NCBI GenBank assembly: GCA_012861695.1
Contig: JAAOOA010000016.1
Location: 25,199,200-25,263,199 of the forward strand
From: Trematomus loennbergii
Taxonomy: Eukaryota > Chordata > Actinopteri > Perciformes > Nototheniidae
Reading direction: 5' to 3'
Length of the DNA: 64,000 nt
Shown here: in pieces, positions 1-27,905 of the stretch
Numbering within the stretch: the first letter of the stretch is position 1
How the letters are laid out: each line of letters opens with the position of its first letter
Notes under the pieces: generated by a model
Told to the model about the DNA's origin: nothing
The model's database searches: none
What the model saw: only the letters and a program-made list of their open reading frames with translations
Translations under genes and position numbers: made by a program

Positions 1-10384
<10,384 letters not shown>

Positions 10385-10408
10385 CGTCCTCTGTCTTGTT
10401 GGGGCCCC

Positions 10409-10416
10409 CTTATATA
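10409..10416 (-). promoter_or_regulatory. TATA box of the myosin gene
   Basis: TATATAAG on the minus strand, followed by a G/C-rich stretch and the predicted E1 about 25-30 bp downstream. The spacing suits a TATA-driven start near 10384. Confidence 0.75.
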
Positions 10417-10462
10417 CTATTTGGCGTATTGCTTACGCAGCGAGGTTAAATCTGGGCTGTTG

Positions 10463-10472
10463 CCAAATATGG
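10463..10472 (-). promoter_or_regulatory. CArG box (SRF site)
   Basis: CCAAATATGG matches CC(A/T)6GG exactly and lies about 50 bp upstream of the TATA box. SRF sites at this position are usual in muscle promoters. A CCAAT box (minus strand, 10491-10495) follows upstream. Confidence 0.65.
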
Positions 10473-10607
10473 TGTGGACAACAGGCATCGATTGGAACAT
10501 GTGTTCAAAGTACATCTTGTATTTTGGCCCGGTTCCAAAAATACTTGGGGTGCATCTGAGATTACACGGGGTGCAGCAGTGTTAGACATGAATATTCTAG
10601 ACATTGT

Positions 10608-10619
10608 CTATTTTTATAG
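10608..10619 (-). promoter_or_regulatory. MEF2-like A/T element and nearby E-box
   Basis: CTATTTTTATAG matches the MEF2 consensus at 9 of 10 positions. A CACCTG E-box lies at 10702-10707, further upstream. Both are common in fast MYH promoters, but short matches like these also occur by chance. Confidence 0.35.
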
Positions 10620-10722
10620 CATGAGCTGCAAAATGGCCGCCTTACCCCACTGTACAGGCGAGTACTTGTTTAGATATACCTGGGCAGGCTCTGTCTCCTG
10701 GCACCTGCGGTGAAAGAGAAAC

Positions 10723-10755
10723 CCCCCAAAAGCATAATAGGGCCCCTCTTTAAAG
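10723..10755. mobile_element. End fragment of the window's TTAA-type MITE family
   Basis: AAAAGCATAATAGGGCCCCT followed by CTTTAA is the same terminal sequence as the right ends at 57728-57748 and 62455-62477. Only the end is present, about 340 bp upstream of the myosin start. Confidence 0.55.
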
Positions 10756-10756
10756 T

Positions 10757-12436
10757 TAATATTTTAGCAGTAGTTTTCATACTGCATTAGAGAGTACACA
10801 TGCATGGATTTATCTGTACAGTATGTTATCCTTAACCTTTATCTAATTGTGAATCTGATCCTCACTTAGGAGAAGTCACTACCTCTCTGTTAGGGATAAT
10901 GATGAATTCACACACACACCCTTCCTCTTATTTTACCTGGAATATATCCAATACACACATACACTCTCGTCTTTTTTCTCGAGCACAAAATCCCTAACAT
11001 ACACAGACTCACACAAGCACACTTTAAAAACTTTAAAAAGATACACTGACACTGTGAGCCTGTGATAATGAGCTACACCTTCCCTCTGTTATGTTCAGTT
11101 ATATCTCGTCACCAATCCCACACATTGTGTTAGTGTGTGTGTGTGTATGCTTGTATGTTCTTCCCTTATACCTTCAAACTGCATACATTCACCTGTTTTT
11201 GTGGTGAATGAAGGAACATTTCTGCCTTTAAAGTAAATCTGATCTGAGGAAAATAAGACCATGACAGACTTATTACAACCTATAGAATTTGACGTCAAAC
11301 AAATGTTGTCTACAATACTAGGGCACTAATATATAGGAAGTGATTATTGAAACATTATTAAATAATTTCCTCTGACTCTGATTTGTGTTGTTGCTGTGCA
11401 GAAGTCTCCAGCCTCCCACACAGCATGATACATCTCCTTCATTCTTGTTTGGCAGAAAAAAACGTTTCAATCTTTCTCTGAAAAGTTCAACCTTACAGAG
11501 CTTTTGAAAGCACTCTGCTCTGTAGAAACACACCTTTGTCTACCTTGTAGCCGCTTTGTGTACATGTTAATAAGAGTGGTGGTTGTTTTTGAAAGATAAC
11601 TATGTTTGAGGAGAGCTTCACTGTGCTGAGCAATAAAGAGGGCAGAGGTTATTAAAAGCTGATTTTACATGAAAGAAAAATAAATAATATGGAAGAATAT
11701 AGCAGATTTTAAACCACAATGCATGTCTGATGTTGGGCTGTCAATTATGCTTTCATAGACATTTGTGTATAGCATTAATATTAAAGCCACTATGTGTATA
11801 TTATTATTATTTGAAATTTCAAATGAAATACTTTTGCAGCATAATGTTTGCCCTCTTCATAATGCTCTAAGCATCTTTTCAAAACCAATCCAGAGCCATC
11901 AGAAACTAAAGTGTTGATGATCACATGATCCTACCCTGATAATCGTTTTTGAAATGTAAATATCACACCCACTTCACACAATGATAAGCCAGACATGCAT
12001 AGAGACGGCAGGGTTTTATCTGCTCTCTAAATGGTGTTATTTTGAGTTCCTCAGGCTGTTTGATTGACTTAAAGACCGTCAGTCTCGGCTGCCCGGCCTG
12101 AGGATTGTTGGACTTTCTGTCTGTTTGCCTCCTTGGCTGGAAACCGGCGTGCAGACTCGTTTATATTCTAGCGGCCAATTTCTTTTTCTTGCCTGTCTGC
12201 CTACCTACCATCTGTCCCTCAGTGCTTTCCATTGAGGGTAGAAGAAGAAGACATACAAGCGTAAGATGACATTCTGGACAAACACTGTAACAAGGCCTTT
12301 TTTCTGTACCAGTCAGTATTAACCATCTTACTTAATTTTCACCTGTTACATAAAGGTAATGATTCTTTAGCTGACACAGTGAAATAATGGAAAAGGGTTA
12401 CACCGCACTGGAGACAAATACGTTTTTCAAAACCTT
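10757..12436. other. Intergenic DNA, no gene seen
   Basis: No coding frame with recognisable content. Short (CA)-rich patches occur near 10900-11160. The rest is unremarkable single-copy-looking sequence. Confidence 0.5.
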
Positions 12437-12575
12437 TTTCATTGCAACACAGGCAAATGTACACCCTAACTCAACTGGCACCACTTAAAGTACCAGATCA
12501 CATTTGGTCTGATCCGGGACTTGAACTGACAACCTTTTGATTCCTAAACCAAGTGTCTACAGACTAGACTGGATG
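12437..12575 (-). mobile_element. tRNA-derived SINE fragment
   Basis: Read on the minus strand, GGTTGTCAGTTCAAGTCCC provides a Pol III B-box (AGTTCAAGTCC) preceded by ACTTGGTTTAGGAATCAAAA, the layout of a tRNA-like SINE head as in other teleosts. The A-box is degenerate and no poly-A or tail repeat is clear. Confidence 0.55.
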
Positions 12576-13470
12576 CTGTGAATGGCAGAAAAAATGTACT
12601 ATAAATGGTACTTTTGACAACTTTAAAATTATGTTTTCGGTAGAAAAAAATATGTTTCTCGCAGTGGAATATCTTAATTTCTAACAACGTATGAATACCT
12701 TTTTATCTTGAGCTAAATCAACATTGTATGTTGAGAAATGATATCAACGGCTGTACTATATACACAATGTAAATGAGCAGAAACATAATAAAGAGGGCAA
12801 AACAAAGAGACAGAAAGAATGGCAGATGTTTGACATAAGGGTCACGATGTCTTGAAAACATTTACTGTATTATTATAACTCCATTTGCTCCTGATCACAT
12901 CGTGTCAGCTGAACATCTCTCTGTCTCTTTGCGTAGTGACAGCTGGATCATGAGGAGTAATTGCTGCCCTCTTAATAAATTCATTATAAATCATCTCAGC
13001 AGTCTCATCTGATATCATCCATCTTGTAATGTAATGACATTTAGGACGTTGTCATCAAGCAGCTCTGCCCAGCCAATTACCCGCCCGTGTCTTCATCGAG
13101 TGGAAGATTAAAAAGGATAATCAAGGGTGTAATGTTGGAATCGTGGTAAGATACACAGAGAGATTAATAACAACATTCATTAATAGGTGGAAGGTCAGTC
13201 ATGGTGAAACAATTCTTGAAAATCCAAGGGATGTGTAATAGCTCTACTGAAATCCATCTTGCAGTTGAATCTGTAGTGATCACAGATGGTTTGTTTCTGT
13301 GTGAATGAGAGAGAAAGTAAAAGAAAACCCTCCCTTTTTATTAATGAGTCTTCCCATGTGCACTGAAGCTGCTCAACACTGCAGTGAGTCAACACACGAC
13401 ACTGTGACAGAAATGCCACAACATCTTAGCTGAATTGCTCTGCGGCAAATCATGTGAAAGTCACGTACAG
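12576..13470. other. Intergenic DNA, no gene seen
   Basis: No coding frame. The part at 12890-13130 is repeat-free and of mixed composition, which is what conserved non-coding DNA can look like, but conservation cannot be judged from one sequence. Confidence 0.4.
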
Positions 13471-13486
13471 ACACACACGCGCACAC

Positions 13487-13565
<79 letters not shown>
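13471..13565. repeat. (CA)n microsatellite
   Basis: About 95 bp of nearly uninterrupted AC dinucleotides with CG-containing interruptions at the left end. The long Cys/Val open frames here are repeat artefacts. Confidence 0.97.
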
Positions 13566-13568
<3 letters not shown>

Positions 13569-14261
13569 AGAAACACATGGACCAGTGGCAGTGAATGGAG
13601 CTTATCAATGATTCCCTAACACACTTACAAGCAGACAACCAGACACAGCAAACACACACATACTGACTGCATGTTAACACACACATGCTGTCCCCTGAAG
13701 CCCATCACATTAGTATTGATTACTGTTATGTTATACTGGTAGGACACATGCTTGACATGTATCCCTGTACTGAAGCACGTGTGTCAATCATGCACGTAAC
13801 CTTCAATTTCTGCAGATTATTACATTAGGTCGGAAAGAGCCGTAGGTCGCCCTTTCATTAGTCATAGGCCTTTAAATGTACACACTGTATCATTGGCCCA
13901 ATGAAACATTATATTGTGTGCTAACGGCTGATTACTAACATCCAATCATATTCATGCAGGCTTGCTGAGAGTCTGTTATGGCCACAGGAAGTTACAAATA
14001 CTCAGCTTTGTTTTTGTATATTATAATGATGTTAAATTGGCTGTTAACTGTTACTAACTCTCCCTGTCATCACTCTAGCCATGTTTTACATGTCATAATA
14101 AGAAAAATACGGTTTCACACATTCTGTTTTTATCTGTTATGAGATGCCGGTTGGCCTATTATAGTGTATTTCAATGTATCCTTTATATTTAGTCTATGTA
14201 CTGTATATTCTACATGATGATAGGTGTAGTTACTGTTTTATTTCTTATTTACAAAATATTT
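13566..14261. other. Intergenic DNA, no gene seen
   Basis: No recognisable coding or repeat element apart from short CA patches. Confidence 0.45.
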
Positions 14262-14605
14262 TTTCAATGTGGGATCAATGATGAGCCTTCGCAGCAGCTG
14301 GCCCTAGGCTCTGGAACACTCTGCCCCTCCATGTGAGGTCGGCGCAGACCCTAGGGGTTTTTAAATCTAAACTAAAAACACACTTCTTCTCTCTGGCTTT
14401 CTAGTTAGAGCGGAGCACGACTCCTGACTTTTCCGTGTGTTTTATTTTTATTTTGTTTTTAAGATATATCTGTTGTAATTTATTGTCGTTTATTGTGATT
14501 TGTAGTAATGTGTTTTATTACATGTACAGCACTTTGGCTCGACCAAAAATCGCTTTTAAATGTGCTATATAAATAAAACCTGATTTATTTGATTTGATTT
14601 GAATG
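14262..14605 (+). mobile_element. 5'-truncated L2-like non-LTR retrotransposon
   Basis: 14285-14404 encodes the ORF2 C-terminus in frame: GPRLWNTLPLHVRSAQTLGV followed by FKSKLKTHFFSLAF and a stop. This is the usual end of L2/CR1-type reverse transcriptase proteins. A short 3' UTR with TACAGCACTTTGG and TGCTATATAAATAAAA follows, then a GATTT-repeat tail. Everything upstream is missing, as expected from incomplete reverse transcription. Confidence 0.8.
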
Positions 14606-15283
14606 AGGTTTATCTAATGTAATTGAATCAAGTCTAAATAAGCAAAGGTGTAGATGACAAAATAAATGATGGCTGGATTACATTTAGCCGCATCAGTTTC
14701 AGGGTCCAGGTATTGTTTATTCTGGCTCTCTGTCAAACTGCCATGGTTTACTGGGACTTCTGAATAAAATGCACCATTGCTAATATTATTAGTCACACCG
14801 GTGCAAGGTCTATTTCCTCTTCGTCCTGTTGTGCCAATGTTCCCCACCTTCACTCATCACATGATTTCCATACAGACCTGCTCACCTGTGCCCAATCTTC
14901 TTAAATTCTCCCCTGCATAAATACCTGCCACTGCTCCAACAATTCCCCTCCAGACGTTTTATTGTGCATCCCGCCTTCTCTGCCTGCCTGACCTGTTTTT
15001 GTTTACCTGATCTCATCTGAACAAACCCAGCCTTGAATCATCCGCACGATAAACTTTGCTTTCACTTTACCTATACCTCGGTTCTGAGTCCATTAAGTTT
15101 GAGTATATTACCTGCAACACTGAACTTTAATGGCAGCCTTTGTGACCCTAAGGTTCTCACTATGACTGATTCCCTCATGCCAACGCCCTGCAGCAGCAGA
15201 CTGCACCAATCCAACCCCTCCCATGAGTGTTGAAGCTTTATTTTGATTGTATTAACCCAAACCTAACCTCAAGTATGTTAGTG
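14606..15283. other. Intergenic DNA, no gene seen
   Basis: No recognisable gene or repeat family. Confidence 0.45.
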
Positions 15284-15556
15284 AAGAGGACCTATTATGT
15301 ATTTGGGGGGTATTCCCTTGCCTGAAGTGTGTTATATATGTTTGTGTGCATGTAAATGGTCTGCAAAAGCTAAAATCCCAAAGTGTCCTCCAGAGTTTCT
15401 CTCCCACACACTCCCCCCGCCTGAAACACCACCATTGGGCTCATTAGTTTAATGGGCGGGACATCTCTGAGTGGTTGACCAATCACAACAGAGCCGGCTA
15501 AATAAACAATCAGAGCAGACTGGGCTCTGGTTTCAGACAGGGTGAAAAGAGAAACG
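15284..15556 (-). mobile_element. TTAA-type MITE family, truncated copy
   Basis: Begins GAGGACCTATTATG and contains GTTGACCAATCACAACAGAG and GACTGGGCTCTGGTTTCAGA. Both are found in the opposite orientation at 55670-56096 and 62165-62477, so this is the same family reversed. It lacks its second end. Confidence 0.7.
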
Positions 15557-15641
15557 ATTGGTTCCTGTTTACTGTCCTGTAAGGAGAAATCGAAAAAAAT
15601 CCTCTTACTGTATATGTTAAAGATACTGTAGGTGCATAAAG

Positions 15642-16060
15642 TTAAAGGGGACCTATTATGCTATATTTGAAAAATATATTGTAGGGCCATACGTTAAGTT
15701 TTTTGCTTAAAATACCAAACAGATCACCCATTGTATTATATATAACAACTTTACTCTAAGTGCCTCCTGCAGACATCCTGCTGAATACACAGACACACAG
15801 CTGCGAGAGGGGATTCAGCTAGACGACTGTATACGGAGAAGATAGGTTGGGACGTGTCACGTGTGCCACCAATGACGTCATAGGAGCCAAAATCCTGGAT
15901 CTGCTCGTTTGAACCCCCGTTTTTTTTCTTTTTTTGAGATGTGGGTATGGAGGAAAAGAAAGAGGGTTGTATTTTCTGAAACTTTGTGAGTCCTCCGGGG
16001 ACACATATTTATGTATAAAAGACATCAAAAAGTGCATTTTGCATGATAGGTCCTCTTTAA
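15642..16060. mobile_element. 419-bp MITE with TTAA flanks
   Basis: Starts TTAAAGGGGACCTATTATGC and ends GCATGATAGGTCCTCTTTAA: inverted termini bounded by TTAA on both sides. TTAA target duplications are diagnostic of piggyBac-type transposition (known); assignment to that superfamily is inference. No transposase frame. Confidence 0.75.
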
Positions 16061-20512
<4,452 letters not shown>

Positions 20513-21136
20513 AGTACACAGACACATACTCTCACACACTCAGGGGTGATTAGGGTCAGTGACAGGGTGCAAGCAAAGCCCTTTCTCCTTCTTCCTTCAT
20601 CCCTCTTTCTCTCCAATTGCCTCCGTCTGTCTTACACGATCACCCCGAGGTGCTGGGGGCCGGTGACAGGGGCCCCTGAGGGCCAAAGGCCTGTCGGACA
20701 GTGTCAACTGATTGTTGACAGCCTGTCCCAACGGCACTGACAAACACAAATACACACCATACACATATGTTGTCGTCCTCTTTTGCCTTTGTTCGCTTCT
20801 CTCTCAATTTGCCGATGTATTTTTCGTTCTCCACTTTCTACCTCTTTCTTTGACTTAAACTGCTGACCCAGGCTGTTACTCTGGAGTTGGCTGTCCCATT
20901 CAGACCTCAGCCCAGAGCTGGCACCTCACACTGGGGAGATAAACGCTTCTGAGCGTGCCTGAAGCCCTGGGGGAAGGATACAGGCTGCAGTGCTGGTGGG
21001 TTGATGGGTTTGTGTTGAAGTTCAGTTGGAGGGTTGCAGGGTATGATGTGAAAAATATTTTACTTGGTAACTGTTAGAAAAATATCACTCGTCACCGGCT
21101 TGAGCTTCAATAATCAGGATACATGTATTTATTATC
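20513..21136. other. Intergenic DNA, no gene seen
   Basis: No recognisable gene or element. Confidence 0.45.
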
Positions 21137-21517
21137 CTTGCAAAAAAAATATATGGGAAAGTAGTCCTTATATTTTTTGATATATTGCAATATATGCATG
21201 GACCGTGTCTGGCTATATATTGATACATATAAAAAAAAAAATATTGCAATGAAAACAAAAACTGCACTATACATTTGTATATGTAATAGTTTTATTGAAA
21301 CACTCATTTATCTTTCATGAGTTACACAAGTTTACATAAAGTTGAACAGATATTCATAAACAGTTATCTCACTCGTTTTGTATAGTTACCCACTTTATGT
21401 ATGAACATATGTTTGATGGTATATATTTAAAAAGTACAAATACTCCATTGTCCATTGAATGATGGAAAATAATATACAGTTTATAAATATATACAGACAC
21501 ACACATGCATATATGCA

Positions 21518-21544
21518 CGCATATATATATATATATATATATAT
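21518..21544. repeat. (AT)n tract
   Basis: ATATAT run inside copy 1. The counterpart in copy 2 (37230-37290) is a shorter, interrupted version. Confidence 0.85.
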
Positions 21545-21840
21545 GCATATATATACATGTGTCCAATGCAACGCACATATTTTTTCATTCTTGAATATAC
21601 TATAATATACTTACTTCTTATTTATATTTGTTTAATATATATGTTTATTTTGAAATTGGAAATAACCCAGAACTGAGATATTCTTGGAAATGAAATGAGA
21701 ATCCATAAAACAGCTGGCGTTTGGATTCTGGTTACGGCTAACTAGCTATTTGGAGTGGAATGCACGACAGACAGCCCAACATAGTAATCGAACGCGCCAC
21801 TTCCAGCTGACAGTGGCTTGGATCACGTAGCTTTCCGCTT

Positions 21841-22452
21841 GTCACTACCCGATCCAATATGGTCCAGCTGCAGCTGTCACTACCCGATCTGCACCCCTGC
21901 CCGATCTGCACTGCGCATGTGCGAGATGGTCCATCATATTTGACAACTACATACGGCAACTCTAATAGGACACTTGACACAGTGGCGTTTGGCAAAGCAG
22001 AAAAAGAAAACTAAAAAAACCGAGAGAGATGAGTTATTGTTATTACAACGTGACTTCACTATTATTTAACAACTCTTTATTGGGTCCTTTTATTGGGTTA
22101 AGTACATTGTCAGAATAAGTGAGAAATGGATTTAACTTCTGTTAGACAGCTATCATACTGAAGAAATATTGACTGTGAATGTATGCAATATGTATGGCAT
22201 TCATAATGTATATCTAATTACATTAACTGTGAATGTCCTTCATTTTATTTCAAATAAAATAAAATAACAAAAGATTTTTGTATAGATATTTGAGACGTTT
22301 ATGACTCGCGCATGCACGATGCAAATCGGGCAGCCGTCTACAGTAGATGTCAAAATGTCCTATTTGAGTTGCCGTATGGAGTTGTCCAATATGGCGGATC
22401 ATCTCGCACATGCGCAGTGCGGATCGGGTAGGGATGCGGATCGGGTAGTGAC
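21841..22452. mobile_element. Inverted-repeat element nested in copy 1
   Basis: About 105-bp arms (21876-21980 and 22348-22452) are inverted copies starting GTCACTACCCGATC. An extra partial terminus precedes the left arm at 21841-21875. Copy 2 of the host transposon lacks this segment, so it was inserted. No transposase is present. Confidence 0.7.
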
Positions 22453-22665
22453 ACCGCTATCCAAAACTGACCTCCGTCTTCGCTAAACAAATATGTGTTA
22501 TAACTCTCTAAAAACGTGTTAACGTTCTCATTGGACACATTACGTGCCAGTGATCATAAAACCAATCAATCTCACAGATTTCGGGGAGGCCCCCCCTCTC
22601 CAGCATTGATCTGATTGGCAGATTCAAATGCAAGTGCGTTGCCTCTGTCTGTTGATGATGGGATT

Positions 22666-22746
22666 ATGGCGCTGTCAAAGAGAAAGCATTCATCAGGTGC
22701 TTCGAAAAAAAGAAGAAACAAGAGGAAAATACAGCACGAGAGTAAG
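22666..22746 (+). pseudogene. Transposase first-exon remnant, copy 1
   Basis: ATG at 22666 then MALSKRKHSSGASKKRRNKR..., ending at a GTATGTG donor (22747). KRKxSGAxxRK basic starts followed by a GxLxKFL segment are usual in hAT transposases related to ZMYM/TTF-type zinc-finger proteins (known). Compared with copy 2 the exon has lost bases near its end, shifting the frame. Confidence 0.5.
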
Positions 22747-23381
22747 GTATGTGTGTGAGCATTTAAAACTATTTTAAATTGAAATAATTCTGCATGTACA
22801 CTACAAGTAGTCTAGTTGCTTAATCCGTAGATCCCGTCTCTCGGCACTACAACAGCTAAATTAGCTAACGTTAGCTAAATTAGCTATGTTAGTTCCCTTG
22901 TTATGCAGTGTATAACCAGTCCGCAGCTTTGTCAACATTCAATTCGGTAAGATTTTCGATGTTACAGTCAACTGAAGTCGACCCCAAAAAGCAGAAAATA
23001 GCAGACTTTTAGATCGCTAACATTTTTAGCATAAGTCAATGGAGTTTAACATAGCGGAAATTAGCATCGCGGCTATCAGACATTTTCTGACTGGTGAAGA
23101 TGATGAATGAAAATATTTTCTGTTGCTGTAGCTAGCTAGTAAAGTAATGTAACCACAGTTAGTCTATGTCTTCTGATGTTAGCAACTATGTAGGCTAACA
23201 ATAGTTAGGCTATGCATTGTGGACTAATGCATTCAAGTTAGTTCACATTTTAGTTGTTATTGCCCCTGCTGACAATTGTGTGTATAATATGTAGCCTACA
23301 GTCAATGGAATTTCACATTTTGCTCTCCAATGTATGTTATTTTAATGTTGACACATAATACTATAACTATATATTTTACAG

Positions 23382-23448
23382 GAGCATTGTTGAAATTCCT
23401 AGGTCGAACTAAGCCTGCAGAACCACAAGTCAAGACAGAGGAGCCAGG
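23382..23448 (+). pseudogene. Transposase second-exon remnant, copy 1
   Basis: Acceptor TATTTTACAG, then GALLKFLGRTKPAEPQVKTE in phase with exon 1 of copy 2. It is cut short by an internal deletion relative to 34835-35033. Confidence 0.5.
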
Positions 23449-24036
23449 GTGAGGCAGAAGAAATGTATTTATATTGCGTTCAGGCTGTTGATTACAGAAT
23501 GCAGCAGATTATTACAAAATATGGGTTTTATTACTTAATTACGTGAACATGTTCTTGAGTCATTCCATAATGTGTTGTTTATAGGCCTTTTCTTTTATTC
23601 TTTTCCTTGTCCTTCTTTTGTCTTTTGAGTATTTTGATAACTGTTACACATTGATAGAAAAAAACGAATTAAAGATTTTTCTTATCAGAACATGCATTTC
23701 TCCTCATAATTGTGAACATATATTACACTCATGTCCCAATATAATTGTGAATATATAGTACATACATGTCCCCATATACATCTTAATATATAGTACATAC
23801 ATGTCCCCATATAAATGTTAAGTAAATGTATGTTCACATATATACACAACCAATATATTATATATATTTACATATATTACTCAATATATGAAAAGCGGCA
23901 ATTACTGATATATTTTCCCATATATTGTAATATATTAACACAATATATTATTCTATATATCTTCAATATATTGTAATATATGAACACAATATATGATTCT
24001 ATATATCTTCAATATATTATGTAGATATGAATATAC

Positions 24037-24970
<934 letters not shown>

Positions 24971-25142
24971 GAATATACATTTTTTTCCTGTTGATTATTA
25001 ATCAGTATCAGTTGGTGTAGCCAACAGCAATATTTACTTTATTAAATCTTTTCAATTAACCAGTAAATCAGAAAACTAAATAATGTAATATATTGACAGT
25101 TAATATGGGGAAATATATTTTCTTTGCGTAAGGGGGAATACC

Positions 25143-27639
25143 GGTTCAAAGTACAATGTTTAGTTTAGATTAGCTAAGACCCACGTCAGAAATGATTAGC
25201 TTGTCATATGTCTATCTCCATAGAAGCTGAATCATCATGTTAATCACATAGCTATCATATTCCTAAAACAGTCCTGAAGCTCTTCTAGGTAATTATACAT
25301 CCTGATACGTACACAGCTACGTAGGGCCTTTGTTATCATGTGCTACTCTGATATTGGAAGAGTACATTCAGTATTTTCCCAACAGTAACTGTCTTAAAAA
25401 AATAGAGAGACATTTAGAAACCTCAGCATCGTGCAACGTCTTTACCAATAAAGGAGACAATCCAATCGGACAGATGCAGGACGGTTTCCATCTCCGTTAT
25501 TTAATAAGATCTGAATATTAAAATTCCTAACAGTAAGCCATCTTCTGATGTCTCTTCCTCTACACCAACTCATGAATGCTTTATGAATAATTAATGGCTG
25601 GCTACTTTTAGACAAGGGGCTGTCAAAACATCTATTGATGTGGTGTAAAAAACAACAACAAAACAAACACTGCCATTGATAAATGTTGAACTGCAGCTTC
25701 ATGCGCCTCTGTGTATAAATCAGAGGAAAACTTGCTTAAAGCATCAATAACAAGAACGTACAAAGCTTTACATCATACACACACACAAAGGTTTTTAATT
25801 CCCACCTTGCTTCATTAATTATAGAGCAATTTAAAAATATATCTATTTCCTTCTGTTGTAGGATAAAATCAGCCGACCTTTTGAACCATCCATTTATTTA
25901 TTTAATTACAAAATGTGTTTGTTACAAGTTTGAGTTGAGATAAGTGGTAGGATAGATGCAAATTAAACTCTTAATTATTGATGTTATACAAACATTTCAT
26001 GTTGCCGACATATATCCTAAATGTTTTGTCCTGTCAAATGAAAACATGCAGACGGAGAAGCTTCTAAGAAATGCAACAGCACATATTATATAGATCCTGT
26101 GTGCTGATGTTCAGCCTTTGCAGAATGGAAAATGCACTGCAATGGGTCTCGAGGGAGGATCTAACAGATAGGAACACATCTCATAAATACAATTATTAGC
26201 ATAGCTGTCTTCATCATATGAACAATGCATGCTCTGAAAGACACTGTATTAGCCCTGCTTTCTACACCCCATGCTGGGCCATTTCAGCTGAAGCCAGCAG
26301 TAATGAGAGTATCTGATCTGATTTGAAGACAAAAGCTTCACCCACGCTGCATCTCTTCAATCCCAATAGCTGCTTAAATATCCTGGATGACTGTTTTGAT
26401 GAAACTGACAGCAACAGGAAATACACAGAAGAGCAACAACCTATTTGTGTACCTGTTCTCCTTGATTCTGCAGGGTATTTGTTTTTGACTAGAGTGAGAA
26501 GTCTACTCTCCACAAATACTAAGTCGAATGTTTTCTGTCCCTTTTTTCTTGGCTGGTTGTAACGCCTTCAAGCTCTTGCTCAGTCAAACTGCCAAACTGA
26601 CAGTTGGCAATGATCGCCATAGTAACACTGATCACTTGAAATGTCCAGAAGGCCTGTTTCTTACCTTCCCTCAAAATACATGCTGACTATAAATGGGAAT
26701 GCTTTTTCTTTACCAGAGTTTTTTAGGATGACTGACTGATTAACTTAACTTTGTAGATGTACATGTTAAAGAAAGATAGAAGAAAAGGAGATGTCTGTTT
26801 TACCTGTCAATCATTTAGCTCCAACGAACAAATTAAGCATATGTCTACAGAGAAAGTCAACAAAAAAATTACTTTTTCTGATATTTGAACCACCAAAAAA
26901 AAAGCCTAACTTAAATATTATCTTAAATCAGAGTCATGTCTTTTGCCACCTGGTGATAAAGGTGGGGGCAACACAAAAGGCTTGTGACACATTACTTGGT
27001 CTGGGTAGTTTTGGCTTCACGTTGCAATTATGAAAGCAAATAGAAGAACTATATACAATATAATATACGTCCTGTGGTCATCACCTATGTAAGCTGTGGA
27101 AAAAAAAGGATTAAGATGAGAACATACCATATAAATGTAAAGTACACTCCAACACAAACATACACTCTCACCCTGTAGTAAACCAATCGAGGTTAGGATG
27201 TAAGCAGCTCTATAAAGCTTCAGTTGAGCATACCATTCCTCTGCTGAAGCTTTATTTAAAAAAGGGATTACTGCTTTTGGTGTTAAGTGGCTGGCAGACC
27301 TGCAACAAAATAAACAGCAATTCATTCCCAGTATAAAGAGCCCATACTACATTGTCCTATGTCAGTTATTTATCCCCGTTTCCACTGCATCAATCACCTT
27401 TTCTCTTGTCCTCATCCAATCCTTATCCCATATCCAAAGCTGAAGTAGAACATACTTTCTTGTGTGTCAGTTATTGACCCTCTATCTGCTGCTTCGAACA
27501 CAGAGTACACACATCCTTGGCTCTTGCTATCAGAGGCTGTCCTAATTTGCAACGCGCTAGTCTGTTGGTTATCCAAAATACTCCAAAATGTGCACTTTGC
27601 TAATTGACTTGTTCCCCCTCAAAGCAAGTGAGACACGTT
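25143..27639. other. Intergenic DNA, no gene seen
   Basis: About 2.5 kb of AT-rich sequence without recognisable coding content or repeat ends. Confidence 0.4.
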
Positions 27640-27905
27640 TGCCATCATGGCTCCAAAGTGATGGAATGAGCTAACCACTGATTTGAAGACAGCAGAAAGT
27701 ATACTGTCCCAGACTAAAAACCCACCTCTTTCCATCCACCATGATCAATAAACCTGTCAAAAAGTAAAAATAAAAATTGGAGTACTTATTAGAAGTCAAT
27801 GTACCAACATTTTCTGTCGCTCTGAGTCCGTACCTTTATGGTTTATTGCACTTATTGTAAATTGCTTTGTATAAAAGCATCAACTAATTAAAATGTAATG
27901 AAATG
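27640..27905 (+). mobile_element. Non-LTR retrotransposon 3' fragment
   Basis: Encodes a decayed WNELTTDLKTAESILSQTKN, a degenerate form of the WNxLPxxLKxxxxxxxFK C-terminal motif. This is followed by TAAATTGCTTTGTATAAAAG and an AAATGTAATGAAATGAAAT tail, the usual 3' end of fish L2/CR1-like elements. Confidence 0.55.

Noticed and set aside
13373..13686. Long Cys/Val and His/Thr open frames over (CA)n tracts, also at 16728-17044, 18684-18991, 20063-20616, 24300-24560 and 61410-61758
   Set aside because: They are translations of dinucleotide repeats, open in several frames at once, with no flanking coding sequence.
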